From the NCBI GenBank assembly GCA_023419055.1, contig JAEZYO010000052.1, forward strand, positions 1 to 18,983: DNA of 18,983 nt. Reading direction: 5' to 3'. Shown here piece by piece: positions 7,650 through 16,800 of this stretch (position 1 is its first letter; every line of letters starts with the position of its first letter). The position numbers and the translations under genes were made by a program. The DNA comes from Pseudomonadota bacterium. GTDB taxonomy: Bacteria > Myxococcota > Polyangia > Polyangiales > Polyangiaceae. The notes beneath the pieces were generated by a model. The model did not search any database and was not told the DNA's origin. It worked only from the letters and a program-made list of their open reading frames with translations.

Positions 7650-7884
7650 GGCGCGCTCCTTGGCAAAGCGCGTACCGAACGCAAAATCGGCTGCTTTCCT
7701 GCCGTTCTTGCAGTCCACGGACATTCTGACCCACTCTTCAGGAAATTCCGCCGCACCGTTCGACAGCCTGGCAACCGCATCGGCCGCCACAATTTCTCCA
7801 TGAGTTCTCCCGAACACCTCCTCGCTGGCACCGCGCCCCGGCCACGCCGCGCGCGCACCATCGCGAGTCGTAGGAGGTCGTTCA

Positions 7885-8379
7885 ATGCATTTGGATTCGA
7901 AGTCGTGGCTCGCGCTCAGCGGGCCCGTCGCCCTCGGGGCAGTGCTCGGGCTGGGCTCGGGGACGCGCGCGATGTTCGCGCAATCCCTGCTCCTGCCGTG
8001 CCTGGTCGTGGGCCTGACGCTCGCGCTCGCGCCTGCGCTCTACATCGGCCTTTCGCTCGCCGGGGGCGCGCCTCCGGCGGGCGCGATGATCGGTGAGCTC
8101 CGAAAAGGGCTGACCAGCACCGGCATCGTGATGGCGGGCCTGAGCCCTGCCGTGGCGTTCCTCGTCGTCGCCTCGGGCGCTCGCACCGGCAGCGTGCTGC
8201 TCGGAATCGCCGTAGCGGGTGGCGCGGCGGTGATCGGCCTGCGCCAACTGTTCAGAGGCCTCCTCGAAACCACCCCGAGCAGGGAGCGCTTCGCCTTGAT
8301 CTTCGTGCCCTGGACGATGATCGCGCTCGCGCTCGGCACCGATCTCTTGGTGTCGTTGCTCGAAGGGAGCGGCACATGA
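7885..8379 (+). CDS. Polytopic membrane protein, first gene of a two-component operon
   Basis: The protein has 164 residues, with GGAGG 7 bases before the ATG. Hydrophobic stretches near residues 10-30, 34-60, 77-97, 101-119 and 137-158 predict four or five membrane helices with short loops. I see no transporter or enzyme motif and do not recognise the family. The stop codon overlaps the next start (ATGA at 8376), so the two membrane proteins are probably translationally coupled and work together. It heads a five-gene run that ends in a response regulator and sensor kinase. The 235-base divergent gap upstream must hold the operon promoter, but I could not identify a convincing one. Confidence 0.75.
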   Translation: MHLDSKSWLALSGPVALGAVLGLGSGTRAMFAQSLLLPCLVVGLTLALAPALYIGLSLAGGAPPAGAMIGELRKGLTSTGIVMAGLSPAVAFLVVASGARTGSVLLGIAVAGGAAVIGLRQLFRGLLETTPSRERFALIFVPWTMIALALGTDLLVSLLEGSGT

Positions 8380-9194
8380 GCGCCGAAGCCACGCTCCCCG
8401 TCGCGGCCGCTCCCGCCGTCGAAGAGGCGCCCGTTGCGGCGGGCACCGATGGCGCGCTCCAGGGCCTCGTCGAACAGAGGACGGAAGAGCCGACTCCCGA
8501 GCGCCCGGGCACTCCGTTCGAGCTCTTGCTGTCACGCCCGGAGCACTTGATGCACCAGATCAAGGACGGGCGGGATCTGGGCTCGCTCGTGCGCATCGCA
8601 CTCCTCACGATATTGCTCGGCGCGGCGATCTTCGGCGCTACGGTCGGCGCGTACCGCGGCGGCGTTCAGATCCTGTACGCGGCGCTGAAGCTCCCGCTCG
8701 TCTTGTTGCTCACGACCGCAGCGTGCGCCCCGGCGCTCACCGCCGTCGCGAACGGGCTCGGCCGCCGCAGCGACGTGCGGCGTGACATCGCGCTCGTGCT
8801 CTCGTCGTTGGCCAGGACGAGCCTCACCTTCGCGGCGCTGACCCCGCTGCTCTTACTCGCCATCCGGCGCGACAGCGAGTACCACGACCTGGTGCTGCTG
8901 CTCGTGGCCACTTCGAGCGTCGCGGGGGCGGTAGGGATCTGGTTCTTCCTGCGCGGACTGCGCGTGCTCGACGCCACGGCGACCTGGACGACGGCGCTCG
9001 TGGTCTCGTGCGTGTTCATGCTGGTCGGCGTGCAAATGTCGTGGACGCTGCGACCGTACCTGGTGCGCCCGCGCGACACCGACGTCGTTCTCGTCAGGAG
9101 CATCGAGGGCTCGTTCCTGGAAGCCGTGCAGACCGCGGCCCAATCCGCGGCCGGAATCTACCCGCACGAGGCGGATGCCCGCGGGGAGTATTAA
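8376..9194 (+). CDS. Polytopic membrane protein, second gene of a two-component operon
   Basis: The protein has 272 residues. Residues 1-65 are acidic/proline-rich and cytoplasmic. Five hydrophobic segments follow at about 70-92, 98-125, 137-163, 170-193 and 203-222, then a C-terminal tail. [18 protein letters not shown] (217-234) recalls a motif in a group of uncharacterised planctomycete and myxobacterial membrane proteins that databases sometimes label 'actin-binding WH2'. That label is not functionally meaningful here, and my recognition is from memory. The start overlaps the preceding stop (ATGA) and the next gene starts 2 bases after this stop. This tight spacing suggests a membrane complex with its neighbours. 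Confidence 0.75.
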   Translation: MSAEATLPVAAAPAVEEAPVAAGTDGALQGLVEQRTEEPTPERPGTPFELLLSRPEHLMHQIKDGRDLGSLVRIALLTILLGAAIFGATVGAYRGGVQILYAALKLPLVLLLTTAACAPALTAVANGLGRRSDVRRDIALVLSSLARTSLTFAALTPLLLLAIRRDSEYHDLVLLLVATSSVAGAVGIWFFLRGLRVLDATATWTTALVVSCVFMLVGVQMSWTLRPYLVRPRDTDVVLVRSIEGSFLEAVQTAAQSAAGIYPHEADARGEY

Positions 9195-9196
9195 GG

Positions 9197-9862
9197 ATGA
9201 AGCTCGTCGAGCTCGCCGCTCTGTACGCGTTGATCGGCGTCGGCGGCGCCATCTTCGCGGTCACTCGCGTGGGAGCCGCGAGCGCGCGCTCCGTGGACGC
9301 AGTACTGATGTTCACGCTCTGGCCGCTCTATGGCCCCTTCTTGCTCACGCGCGAACACGTTCCGCACCTCGAGCCGGCGCGGGGGGAGGTCGCCTTCCTG
9401 ACCGCGCTCCGTCGCGTCGCGGGCACGCCGCTCGCCACGCTGTTGCCGGACGAGCGCGCGGGCCGAGCGCTCGCTCGCCGGCTGCGCGTGGCGGCCGACA
9501 AGGTGCGCGAGATCGACGGGCTGCTCGAGCGCCCCGAGTTCGACGCGAGCAAGGCTCAGGCTCGCGTACTCGAGCTCGAGCGGGAGGGCTCGAGCTCGGC
9601 GCTCGGGACGGCGCGCAGCCGCGTGCAAAACATCCGGCGGCTGAGGCATCTACGAGATCGTTTCGCGCGCGAGCTCGTGGACGTGGAAGAGCTCCTCGCA
9701 CAGCTCACCACCCAGGCCGAGGTGGTCCGGCTCGCCGGGGCGCCGGACTCCGAGACGCGCGATCTGGTGCAGGAGATCCTCTCTCGGGTCGAAGGGCTCG
9801 ACAGCCTGCTCGACGACGGCCCGGAAGAGGCCTTAACCTCGTGCGGTCGCTCCAAGGCCTGA
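9197..9862 (+). CDS. Membrane-anchored coiled-coil protein, third gene of a two-component operon
   Basis: The protein has 221 residues from the ATG at 9197, with GGGGAG 8 bases upstream overlapping the preceding gene's end. Residues 3-25 and 33-51 are hydrophobic ([35 protein letters not shown]) and should form a two-helix anchor. Residues 65-205 are charged and helical with heptad-like spacing, probably a cytoplasmic coiled coil. No enzyme signature was found. The gene lies 2 bases after the second membrane protein and 17 bases before the response regulator. It may link the membrane proteins to the two-component pair or to a cytoskeletal partner; that is inference only. Confidence 0.72.
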   Translation: MKLVELAALYALIGVGGAIFAVTRVGAASARSVDAVLMFTLWPLYGPFLLTREHVPHLEPARGEVAFLTALRRVAGTPLATLLPDERAGRALARRLRVAADKVREIDGLLERPEFDASKAQARVLELEREGSSSALGTARSRVQNIRRLRHLRDRFARELVDVEELLAQLTTQAEVVRLAGAPDSETRDLVQEILSRVEGLDSLLDDGPEEALTSCGRSKA

Positions 9863-9879
9863 TCCCGATACAGCCGCAT

Positions 9880-10578
9880 ATGCCTACCATCCTGGTCGTC
9901 GACGACGAGCCCCGTATCCGCGACGTGGTCGAGTACGCCCTGACCCGGGAGGGTTACGACGTGATCGCGGCGAGCAACGGCGAAGAAGCGCTGAAGAAGC
10001 TGAAGAGCGCGACGGTGGATCTGATCGTGCTCGACATCTTGATGCCGGAGCTCGACGGCCTGAGCGTCTGCCGCACCATCCGGGCCGAGAGCGCGGTCCC
10101 CATCATCTTCCTTTCGTCACGAGCCGAGGAGGTGGACCGCATCATGGGGCTCGAGCTCGGCGGCGACGACTACGTGACGAAGCCGTTCAGCCCGCGCGAG
10201 CTCACCACTCGCGTGAAGGCGGTGCTCAGGCGAGCCTCCGGATCGAGCAAACCGAAGAGCGGCAGCTGTCTGATCCACGGCGCCATCGAGCTCGACCGCG
10301 AGCGCCACGAGGTTCGGGTGCGCGGCGAGCGCGTCGCCTTCACCGTCACGGAGTTCGCCGTGCTGGAGGCGCTGATCGAGCGTCCGGGTCGCCTCTTCAC
10401 GCGAGCCCAGCTCATCCAACGAGCCTACGCCCACGACAACCACATCACCGAGCGCACCATCGACACGCACATCCGGCGCATCCGCTCGAAGCTCCGGCCC
10501 TTCGACACGGACGTGATCGAGACGGTGCACGGCCTCGGCTATCGGACCACCGAGCCCGACGACGGCGCGAGCCCATGA
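9880..10578 (+). CDS. OmpR/PhoB-type response regulator
   Basis: The protein has 232 residues. The receiver domain (1-118) has acidic pocket D8/D9, phospho-acceptor D52 ([13 protein letters not shown]), switch residue S79 and K101 in VTKPF. The winged-helix DNA-binding domain (about 130-224) ends with [16 protein letters not shown] and VHGLGYR, typical of OmpR/PhoB proteins. The start was chosen to give [11 protein letters not shown], the usual family N-terminus; there is no clear Shine-Dalgarno sequence, and translational coupling to the gene ending 17 bases upstream is likely. It overlaps the sensor kinase start by 4 bases (ATGA). It is expected to be phosphorylated by that kinase and to act as a transcription factor; targets are unknown. 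Confidence 0.95.
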   Translation: MPTILVVDDEPRIRDVVEYALTREGYDVIAASNGEEALKKLKSATVDLIVLDILMPELDGLSVCRTIRAESAVPIIFLSSRAEEVDRIMGLELGGDDYVTKPFSPRELTTRVKAVLRRASGSSKPKSGSCLIHGAIELDRERHEVRVRGERVAFTVTEFAVLEALIERPGRLFTRAQLIQRAYAHDNHITERTIDTHIRRIRSKLRPFDTDVIETVHGLGYRTTEPDDGASP

Positions 10579-12071
10579 AGAGCGGCGGACGAGCCCGGCG
10601 CGCGCTCGCCTGGCTCTACAAGATCCGGACGCGCTTGCTCCTCGTCAACGTGATGATCGCGGCCGTGCCGCTCCTCGGCGTCGGCTTCGCGCGCTTCTAC
10701 GAGCGCGAGATGTTGACGAGCCTCGAGCAGGACATGGTGAACCAGGCCGAGATCTTGCGGCACATGCTCGCGGCGGACACGACGGGTCCTCGCCTGTCGG
10801 AGCGCGGCCCGCTGCTCGCAGAAGCGGCGCGGCGCACTCGAACCCGCATCCGCCTGCTCGATGCGAGCGGGACGCTCCAGGCCGACTCCCACGCCAAGGG
10901 CCCACCGGAAGGGCCGGAAGAGCCGCCGCCCCGGCTGATCTCGCGCAGCGCCTCCGAGGGCCACGACGAAAGGCCGAAGACCCAACCCGTGCCGCTCGAC
11001 GTCACCGAGCGACACGAGGTCAAGAAGGCGCTCACCGGCAGGTACGCTGCAGCGACTCGCTTCTGGCGAGATCGCGACACGCTGTACCTCTTTAGCGCGC
11101 TTCCGATCGTGAAGTCCGGAAAGGTCGAGGGCGTGGTCTACGTGACGCGTTCGACGAACCCGGTGCGCGCGGCCATGTACCGGCTGCGCACCAAGCTCCT
11201 CTACACCCTGCTCGGCGTGCTCGGGGTCACCGTGGTGCTCTCGATCTTCCTCGCGGGCACCATCTCCAGACCGCTCACGCATTTGACCAAGGTGGCGGGC
11301 CGCCTGGCGCGCGGCGATCGGACGCAGCGCCTCGCGCTCGAGCGCCGCGACGAGATCGGCGAGCTCGCCCGCGCGTTCGATCTCATGGAGCAGCGCCTCG
11401 CGGAGCGAGCGCGTTACACGGCCGAGCTCACCGCGGACATCAGCCACGAGTTCAAGTCACCGCTCTCGGGGATCCGTGGCGCCGCAGAGCTCTTGAGCGA
11501 GGGCGCGGCGGACGATCCCGAAGCGAGGAAGCGCTTCCTCGACAACATCCTCGCCGACGCGAACCGCCTGGACCGGCTGGTCTCGCGCCTGCTCGAGCTG
11601 TCGCGCGCAGAAGCGGACTCTCAACCGAGCGAGACCTTCGATTACGAGGCGCTGGTCCGAGAGACGGCGCGGCGGGCCGAGCAGGGGCGCCCCGTACCGA
11701 TCGACGTCGCGTATCGCGCTCGGGTCACGCAGCTCGACGGGCGGCGCGCGCTGCTCGCCTCGGTGCTCTCGAACCTCGTGGAAAATGCGCAGATCCACGC
11801 CGAGCCGGGGAGCCGCGTCGAGGTGCACGTGAGCGACGCGGGCGCAGGGCTCCTTCGGACCAGCGTCAAGAATCGAGGCGCCGCGATCTCGGCGGCGAAC
11901 CTCGGGCGCGTCTGGGATCGCTTCTTCACGACCCGCGGCGAGAGCGGCGGTACGGGGCTCGGCTTGCCCATCGTGAAGACGGTCGTCGAGTCCCACGGCG
12001 GCAAGGTCTCGGTGGAGAGCGCCGACACCGAGGGTACGACCTTCAGCTTCGATCTACCGCTCCGCGGCTGA
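10575..12071 (+). CDS. Membrane sensor histidine kinase
   Basis: The protein has 498 residues. The first membrane helix (about 20-40) and second (208-229) flank a 165-residue extracytoplasmic sensor with a proline/glutamate-rich insert at 108-140. HAMP (about 228-282) leads to the dimerisation domain with phospho-acceptor H291 in [16 protein letters not shown]. The ATPase domain has N-box [11 protein letters not shown] (N400, N404) and G2 box GGTGLGL (458-464). The G1 box reads VKNRGAAI (431-438) rather than the usual D-x-G-x-G, so Asp is replaced by Asn and a Gly by Ala; this occurs in some active relatives, so inactivity should not be assumed. It is the partner of the response regulator whose stop it overlaps. 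The signal is unknown; architecture is broadly CreC/ChvG-like. Confidence 0.93.
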   Translation: MKSGGRARRALAWLYKIRTRLLLVNVMIAAVPLLGVGFARFYEREMLTSLEQDMVNQAEILRHMLAADTTGPRLSERGPLLAEAARRTRTRIRLLDASGTLQADSHAKGPPEGPEEPPPRLISRSASEGHDERPKTQPVPLDVTERHEVKKALTGRYAAATRFWRDRDTLYLFSALPIVKSGKVEGVVYVTRSTNPVRAAMYRLRTKLLYTLLGVLGVTVVLSIFLAGTISRPLTHLTKVAGRLARGDRTQRLALERRDEIGELARAFDLMEQRLAERARYTAELTADISHEFKSPLSGIRGAAELLSEGAADDPEARKRFLDNILADANRLDRLVSRLLELSRAEADSQPSETFDYEALVRETARRAEQGRPVPIDVAYRARVTQLDGRRALLASVLSNLVENAQIHAEPGSRVEVHVSDAGAGLLRTSVKNRGAAISAANLGRVWDRFFTTRGESGGTGLGLPIVKTVVESHGGKVSVESADTEGTTFSFDLPLRG

Positions 12072-12078
12072 TGCTCTT

Positions 12079-12894
12079 TCAACGCGCGTTCGCGTAGAGC
12101 GTGATCGGGTAGCGGAGCGTCACGCCGGAGAGCGTCACGTCGACGAAGAGCACCACCTCGCTCGCGCTTCCACTCGCCGGCACGTGAGCGAGCTCGAGGG
12201 TCGTCGTCTGGCCCGCCGGGATCTCCGCGGGCAGCGGCGTCACCAACGTGAAGTCGGAGCCATCCGTACGGAAGCGTGGGTCGACGAGCTCGATCGGCGC
12301 GTCGCACTGGTTGCGGAAGACCAGGTTTTCCGTGTTCTTGCCGGTGAGGTCGAGCGAGAAGCCGGGCTCGAGCGAGAGGCAGGCGTGACGCCGCCCGGGT
12401 CTAAGAGTGGCATCGGGGATGTCCGAGATCCTGCCGTCGCTCGGCGGCGTCCTCCCGAGGCTCGTCACGGCTTCGAACCTGAGCTCGTCGCTGAGAGCCA
12501 TCGGAACGTTCACGATGAAGCTGCCGTCGTTCCTCGCTGTCGTCGAGATGGGAGCGAGCGTGGAGTCGAGGTTCGTCACGATCACGGAACTCTGTGCCGG
12601 CGCTGCCCCGGGCTCACCCTCGAACACCATGCCGAGGGGCACGCCGCCATCGCTGCCCTCCGTGACGATGTACGTCGGTTCGGGCCTCACCTTGCCCGTG
12701 TCCACCATCGCGGGTGGTTCGGGAAGTGGAGTCGCGTCGCGTGGGCTCGAGCACGCGAGCCCCAGACCAAGAAAAGCGAAGCAAGCTAGCCCGCCCGCGA
12801 CCCGGCGAAATCGGTAAGGCCGGGCCGCGGGCGCTTGACCGGAGCGCCCGGGAGGGGTGGTCTGGGGAAGGAGTGGCGCTCCGGGGCTATTCAT
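12079..12894 (-). CDS. Exported protein with two beta-sandwich (Ig-like) domains, probable lipoprotein
   Basis: The protein has 271 residues. A basic n-region of about 32 residues precedes a hydrophobic segment ending FLGLGLAC, with Cys48 the likely acylation site (Cys38 is an alternative; both lipoboxes are imperfect). A proline-rich spacer follows. Residues 75-147 resemble a carboxypeptidase-regulatory-like beta domain (SSVIVTNLDSTLAPIS, then DGSFIVNV). Residues 172-270 resemble an ASPM/SPD-2/Hydin-type Ig domain (NLVFRNQCDAPIELVDPRF, then IPAGQTTTLEL). Such domains mediate binding, not catalysis. The gene starts 12 bases after the Cys-rich lipoprotein gene, so the two should share a transcript and the upstream sigma-54 promoter. 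No Shine-Dalgarno sequence is clear; coupling is likely. Confidence 0.75.
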   Translation of the reverse strand: MNSPGAPLLPQTTPPGRSGQAPAARPYRFRRVAGGLACFAFLGLGLACSSPRDATPLPEPPAMVDTGKVRPEPTYIVTEGSDGGVPLGMVFEGEPGAAPAQSSVIVTNLDSTLAPISTTARNDGSFIVNVPMALSDELRFEAVTSLGRTPPSDGRISDIPDATLRPGRRHACLSLEPGFSLDLTGKNTENLVFRNQCDAPIELVDPRFRTDGSDFTLVTPLPAEIPAGQTTTLELAHVPASGSASEVVLFVDVTLSGVTLRYPITLYANAR

Positions 12895-12906
12895 GGCGAC
12901 GCGAGC

Positions 12907-13674
12907 TCAGGGGGCCTTGCAGTCGGGATCCTGGGAGCGGCACGGGTCCGTCGAAGGACGAGTGCACTCACCATCCGGTTCCTCGACATACGTCAAGCAC
13001 GCGACGTCGCAATCGGGATCTTGAGAGCGACAGGGATCGGTGTCTGCGCGCTTGCAGACGCCGTCCGAATCCTCGATGTACTCTGCACACGCCACGTCGC
13101 AGTCTGGATCGACGAGGACGCAGGGCTCTTCGCCCACGGGGGGCGAGCAGACGCCGTCCGGCGCCAGGGCGATCGCCGGGCACCCGACGCCAGGATCAGG
13201 CTCCACTTGGCTGCAGTCGGGATCTTGTTCTCGACAAGGATCGCTGGCGGGCCGCAAGCAAACGCCATCGGAGAGCTCGAGGATGAGCGCGCAGCCGACG
13301 GGCTCGTCCGGGTTCCCGGGGTTTGCCGGGCCGCCCCCGCTCTGGCTGCAGTCCGGGTCCTGATAGCGACAAACGTCGTCCTCGGGGCGCCCGCAGACTC
13401 CGTCAGGAGCTTCGCTGAACGCGGCGCAAAAGGTCGGATCTTTGCCGTTCGGAACGCAATCGGTATCGGCGCCGTCGCAGAAGGTGTCGCACTCGCCGTC
13501 GCCGTACCAGCCGTTCTCGGCGCAAGCATCGCCCTCGGCGGTGCCCTTGGCCACCTCATTGGCGGCGGCTCTCTTCTTCTCGAGCTCGGCGCTGCTCGTG
13601 CCATCCGAGTTCGTGGTGGCGCCCGAGCAGCCCCAAAGGGCCAGCATCAGCAAACCAAGGCAGGTCTTCTTCAT
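12907..13674 (-). CDS. Cys-rich repeat lipoprotein (DGVC...DPDC repeats)
   Basis: The protein has 255 residues from the ATG at 13674, where GGAGGAG lies 6 bases upstream; the frame is open to 13746 but lacks that site. The signal peptide ends LALWGC, with Cys16 as lipid site. After a short helical spacer come six units, the first (51-73) divergent and the others (83-109, 128-154, 165-192, 196-222, 226-252) following C-x(8 to 9)-DG(V/E)C-x(6 to 8)-C-x(5)-DPDC. Each has four cysteines and several acidic residues, so disulfide-stabilised calcium-binding modules at the cell surface are plausible. A sigma-54-type promoter and operator-like repeats lie directly upstream. The following Ig-like gene is 12 bases away. 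The function is unknown; the repeat may be a myxobacterial adhesion or scaffold motif. Confidence 0.82.
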   Translation of the reverse strand: MKKTCLGLLMLALWGCSGATTNSDGTSSAELEKKRAAANEVAKGTAEGDACAENGWYGDGECDTFCDGADTDCVPNGKDPTFCAAFSEAPDGVCGRPEDDVCRYQDPDCSQSGGGPANPGNPDEPVGCALILELSDGVCLRPASDPCREQDPDCSQVEPDPGVGCPAIALAPDGVCSPPVGEEPCVLVDPDCDVACAEYIEDSDGVCKRADTDPCRSQDPDCDVACLTYVEEPDGECTRPSTDPCRSQDPDCKAP

Positions 13675-13705
13675 CTGTTGCTCCTCCAAGTGTGTCCCGA
13701 TGAGG

Positions 13706-13721
13706 TGCAAAGCCCGATCCA
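13706..13721 (-). promoter_or_regulatory. Sigma-54 (-24/-12) promoter of the Cys-rich lipoprotein operon
   Basis: The minus strand reads TGGATCGGGCTTTGCA. Against TGGCACG-N4-TTGCA it matches 10 of 12 conserved positions, with the invariant GG and GC exactly 10 bases apart. Transcription would start near 13695, about 20 bases before the ATG at 13674, leaving the GGAGGAG ribosome site inside a short leader. It faces away from the divergent sigma-54 activator gene. Confidence 0.7.
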
Positions 13722-13775
13722 GGTGAGCGTCAGCGCGATACATCAATTAAATTAAGCACTTACAGACTAGGCTAC

Positions 13776-13808
13776 TGTTCCAAAGTGTTCCAATTCGTAC
13801 TGAACACT
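13776..13808. promoter_or_regulatory. Operator-like repeats (putative upstream activating sequence)
   Basis: TGTTCCAA occurs twice, at 13776-13783 and 13786-13793, exactly 10 bp apart, so both copies face the same side of the helix. A perfect inverted repeat, AGTGTTC-N11-GAACACT, spans 13784-13808. The site lies about 80 to 113 bases upstream of the predicted sigma-54 start at 13695, a typical enhancer distance. It also lies just before the activator's own start codon, so autoregulation is possible. Confidence 0.55.
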
Positions 13809-13813
13809 GCCAA

Positions 13814-16800
13814 ATGGTACAGTCGAAGCCCATGGCACTCGTACCCGGCGACCGCCTCATGGGGCGCTACCGAGTGCTCGAGCTGATCGGGAGCGGCGGC
13901 GCCTCGAGCGTCTCGCTCGCGCTCGAGGAAGCCAGCGAGCGGAACGTCGTCGTGAAGGAGCTGCGCGCCGATGCTCCGGATCTCCTAAACGCGTTTCAAT
14001 CCGAGTTCGCTCTGCTCTCGAGGACTAGCCATCCTCACCTGACCCGCGTGTTCGACTTCGGGAGTGAGCGCGTGCGCGGTACGCTCGTGCACTACTACGT
14101 CGCCGAGCACGTGCCGGGAGTCACGCTCGGGGCTCACGCGAGAGCGGCGCGCGGGCGAGAGCTCCTGGGACCGTGCCTCGACGCGCTCGAAGGGCTGCAC
14201 GAGCTGCACGCGATCGGCGTGCGCCACGGCGACTTCAAGCCCTCCAACGTGCTGGTGAGCCAGGGGGGGCATGGCGTGCTCATCGACCTCGGTTGCGCGC
14301 GCCCCTTCGGACCGAGCTCGACGCTGTGCGGAACGGAGGGGTTTCTCGCGCCCGAGCTGCTGCGGGGGGAGAGCGGTGATGCGCGCTCGGATCTCTACTC
14401 GGTGGGCGTGACCCTGCGGGAGCTCTTCACCGTATCGGGGGAGGCGCCATCGCCCAAGATCCAGAAGCTGATTCAGCGGCTCACCGCGGAGAGCGTCGAG
14501 AGCCGCCCGAGCAACCTGGCAGAGGTGCTCGAGCATTTCGGGCGCAGCGCCCCGAACCTCCCGGTATTTCCGCCTGCAGGCGCGCTGGTCGGCCGCGAGA
14601 AGGAGCTCGGCGTTTTCGAGCGCTGGTTCGACTCGTTCCTGCGCTCAGGGCCCGCGGCTCCGCTCTTTTCGGTGACGGGAGAGCGTGGCATGGGCGTCAC
14701 GCGGCTCACCCGTGAGCTCGTGGTGCGGGCGGGCTCGCGAGCGCGAGTCCTCCGCGCGCGCTGTGACGAACCGAACGCGCTCGCGCGTCTGCTTGCGCTG
14801 GCGACCGCTGGCAGCGCGGCGGATGAGGACGCGGTTCGCCTCTCGCAGTCGCTCGAGCGCGTCCACCAGCCGACCCTCTTGGTGCTCGAAGAGTACGAGC
14901 GGCTATCGGAGGGGGAGCGCGCGCTTCTGAACTCGCTCTCACGCCTGATCGACGACGAGACCCGCCTGCGCCTCCTCGTTTCCGGGCAAGAGCCCTTCAC
15001 CCGAGAGCGGAGCGAACGAGTCGCCCTGGGGCCGCTCGATCGCGGCGCCGTGCGAGCGCTCGCGGGACGGCTGCTCTCGGATCAACAGCTCGAAGCGTTG
15101 CTCGAGCGCACACGGGGGCGACCGAAAGACGTCGAGCGAGCGCTCGACGAACATCGTCGAGCTTCACCGCGCTCGGCGGGGGCCGCTCGAGCGGAGACGA
15201 AGACCAGCGCGAAGCTCCGGGAGCTCGCAGGCGAAGAGCGCGGCCGCCTCGGCTTGCTCCTCGTCTTTGGAGGCGAGCTCGATCCGGCAGAGCTCGGGCT
15301 CCGGTTCGAGGACTTCTCGGGGCTCCTCGCCAAAGGAGTCGCGGAGCGCGAAGGCGCCCGGGTAAGGCTCTCCGATCGATTCTCGGAGGCCACGCTCCGC
15401 GCTACGCTCAGCGCGCGCGAGCTCGAGCAGGCGCACGAGCGGGCGGCCGAGCACGGGTTACGCGACCGAGCCTCGGCGGAGGACCTCGTTCGCTCTCTTC
15501 GCCACCTCTTCCTTGCGGGCAAGGTCGAGCGCGCCGAAGCGCTCCTGTTCGCCGAAGAGCGAACGCTCGCGGGTGCCGGAGCTCGCGAGCTCTCGATGCT
15601 GTGCGCGGTCGCGCGCCGGTCACGGAGCGCGTCCTTGCTGTGCCGGCTCGCCGAGATCGCGTCCGCGGGTGGAGCGCCGAGGCCAGCGCTCGCGCTCGCG
15701 GCGCTGGTCTCTCGCCGGCTCCGGGCGACGAGCGACGACGATGCCGCCGAGAAGGCACGCGTGGCGCTCCGGGCGCTCCTTGCGGCCGCCGAAGCTTTGA
15801 CGCGCCTGGGGCGCGGACCGCGCGCAGAGCGACTCTTGCTTTCGAGCCTCACGCGCGGCTACGCGGTCGAGGAGCAAGCCGAGCTCTACGATCGTCTCGC
15901 GCGCGCCCGGCTCCAGCGTGGTGACTACGCCGGGGCGGAGAACGCGGCACGCGCCGGGATTTCGGCGGAGTTGCCGCCGCTCCTGGAAGGGCAACTGCGC
16001 GAGACTCTGGGGATCGCGCTCGGTTATTCGGGGCGTTCGACCGAGGGCGAGCTCGAGCTCCAGACGGCGCTCGTCCGCCTCGGCGAACGAGCGTCGGCGC
16101 GCGAGCAAGCTCGGATCTTCAGTCATCGCGGCATCCTCGCCTTCCGCGCCGGTCGCGTCGAGCAAGCCGTCTCCGATCACAGGAGCGCCCTTTCGCTCGC
16201 CGAGCGCGACGGCGCCACCGATCTCGCCGCGGTCGCGTGCCTGAACCTCGGAACGGCGGAGCAACAAGCGGGGCGGCTGGGCGCGGCGCTCGAGAGCTAC
16301 GAGCGCGGCGCTATTTTCGCCCGAGCGACCGGGCGTGAGAGCACCGAGCTCACGCTGCGCTACAACCTCGCCAACCTGTATGCGGAGCTCGGCTCGTTCG
16401 AACGAGCCGAGGAGCTCCTCGATCGCCTCGAACGGCGCGCCGATCGGGCCCGGTTCGAGCAGTTCAGGCCGGCGATAGCGATCTTGCGCGCCGAGCTCGA
16501 TCTCCACCAGGCCAGGCCCGAGCAGGCGGCGGTGCGCCTGGACGCCTTGATCGCCGAGCTTACGCCCGAAAAGCAAGGCCGCGAGCTCGTCGAAGCCGAA
16601 CTCCGGAGAGCGGACGCGGATCTCGCGCGGGGCGACGCGCCGGGAGCGCGGGCTCGGCTCGAAGGGCTCGGGCCACGCGTCCTCGAGCTCGGCGCGGTGG
16701 ACCTCGAGATTGGCCTCGAGCTCGGCCGCGCTCGAGTCGAGATCGCGGAGCGGGACTCGGCTGCCCGACGCAGGCTCGAAGAGGCGCTCGAGAGAGCGCG

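Noticed and set aside
7662..7677. Second sigma-54-like match on the minus strand before the pseudopilin (CGGTACGCGCTTTGCC)
   Set aside because: GG and GC spacing is right, but transcription would begin about 2 bases before the ATG at 7649 and remove its good ribosome site; the match is also weaker (9 of 12).
7650..7817. N-terminal extension of the pseudopilin frame
   Set aside because: It would place over 70 residues before the prepilin cleavage site, while the ATG at 7649 has AAGGAG and gives a normal leader.
9175..9879. Upstream extension of the response regulator frame
   Set aside because: The extension overlaps the anchored coiled-coil gene in another frame and is arginine-rich; the receiver domain begins naturally at the ATG at 9880.
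13115..13670. Cys-rich repeats as a CRISPR or DNA-level repeat array
   Set aside because: The periodicity is at protein level with degenerate codons; there are no identical DNA repeats with unique spacers.
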